A DNA stretch of 64,000 nt, taken from assembly GCF_042652345.1 (NCBI RefSeq), contig NZ_JBHSJJ010000010.1:62001-126000 (forward strand), read 5' to 3'. Shown here in pieces: positions 63,703 to 64,000 of the stretch. The DNA comes from Negadavirga shengliensis. GTDB taxonomy: Bacteria; Bacteroidota; Bacteroidia; Cytophagales; Cyclobacteriaceae. How positions within the stretch are numbered: position 1 is the first letter of the stretch; every line of letters starts with the position of its first letter. The notes under the pieces are model-generated. The model saw only the letters and a program-made list of their open reading frames with translations. It was not told the DNA's origin and did not search any database. Made by a program: the position numbers and the translations under genes.

Positions 63703-64000
63703 TTAAAAATTATACCCCAAAGTTACATAAAATCTGGTTTTCTCTGTGGTATAATTCCTTATCGGTCTGGCAGCGTCAAATTTCACATAATAATTCAACA
63801 AAACCGTTCTAATCCCTGCCCCGTAGCTTTGAAGCCATGGATTATTAAAATTGTTCAAGGTGATGACAAAAGGAGACCCCTCCGTATTGATTATTTCTGT
63901 ATTTTGGTCATTTACCCTTTCCCAGGGAGCTGCATTTGACCAGGAAGACCCCGCATCGTAAAAGCCCACCAATTGGAAATTCCTGATGAAATTAGAAGTG
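63703..64000 (-). CDS. Omp85/BamA-like outer-membrane protein, C-terminal end (5' end missing)
   Basis: The minus-strand frame is open to the right edge of the window, so about 98 C-terminal residues are seen. The visible part includes RNFQLVGFYDAGSSWSNAAPW and the final strand RFYVTLGYNF, ending in Phe, as expected of the BamA/TamA superfamily surface-antigen domain. This family inserts beta-barrels in the outer membrane. The likely product is an outer-membrane assembly factor; which paralogue cannot be decided from this fragment. Confidence 0.85.
   Translation of the reverse strand, partial: TSNFIRNFQLVGFYDAGSSWSNAAPWERVNDQNTEIINTEGSPFVITLNNFNNPWLQSYGAGIRTVLLNYYVKFDAARPIRNYTTEKTRFYVTLGYNF

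Noticed and set aside
1..64000. CRISPR array, prophage, toxin-antitoxin or defence island
   Set aside because: No spaced direct repeats, integrase, phage structural gene, restriction or nuclease defence gene was found on reading both strands.

Overview
The window reads as chromosome of a marine or soil Bacteroidota, most likely order Cytophagales and close to Cyclobacteriaceae (Cyclobacterium/Echinicola/Algoriphagus type). The signs are the gliding/type IX secretion genes (a 2381-residue SprA; a gliding-type surface protein paired with a PorP/SprF protein), Bacteroidota-type families (DUF4292, DUF4837, YfhO, NagB fused to a PIG-L domain, NagX/DUF5009) and promoters of the Bacteroidota form TTTG-N19-TATATTTG instead of sigma70 -35/-10 boxes. 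The family-level placement is inference.

Region 1 (1-15888) is a carbohydrate locus. On the plus strand are the 3' part of a NagB/PIG-L fusion, a ROK sugar kinase and a vanadium-haloperoxidase/PAP2-like protein. On the minus strand is a run of nine genes, probably one or two operons: TPR lipoprotein, ROK protein, Tat-exported enolase-superfamily enzyme, cupin, 1006-residue PVC-type cytochrome c dehydrogenase-like lipoprotein, small carbohydrate-binding-like protein, DUF5009 membrane acyltransferase, GH20-like hydrolase and NagX-like acetyltransferase. Taken together they suggest hydrolysis, acetylation and oxidation of amino-sugar glycans in the envelope, but no SusC/SusD pair is present and the substrate cannot be read from the sequence.

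Region 2 (15935-24612) is mostly housekeeping: PspC-like protein, glycosyltransferase 2, YbaB, hisS, YfcE-like phosphodiesterase, pyruvate dehydrogenase E1 beta, ffh and several small orphans. A 17-bp perfect inverted repeat with a structured 63-nt loop lies between a lipoprotein gene and ffh.

Region 3 (24613-37792) holds surface and glycan genes: a 1463-residue secreted protein with a gliding/T9SS C-terminal domain and its PorP/SprF partner, then YfhO membrane protein, methyltransferase, glycosyltransferase 4, flippase and a converging glycosyltransferase 4.

Region 4 (37883-53600) is core metabolism and envelope: isocitrate dehydrogenase, enoyl-CoA hydratase, a second flippase, dut, TPR protein, DUF4292 lipoprotein, EnvC-like degenerate LytM protein, tatA, gatA, MltD-like transglycosylase, DUF4837 lipoprotein, malic enzyme fused to a phosphotransacetylase domain, and ruvA. 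Region 5 (53613-64000) has sprA, gcvH, VanZ-like, TonB, DUF2237, yicC and the C-terminal end of an Omp85/BamA-like protein that runs off the window.

I saw no tRNA, rRNA, CRISPR array, insertion sequence or prophage. The best candidates for something undescribed are the oxidative/acetylating amino-sugar locus, its 12-bp tandem repeat spacer, and the inverted-repeat element at 22369-22465.
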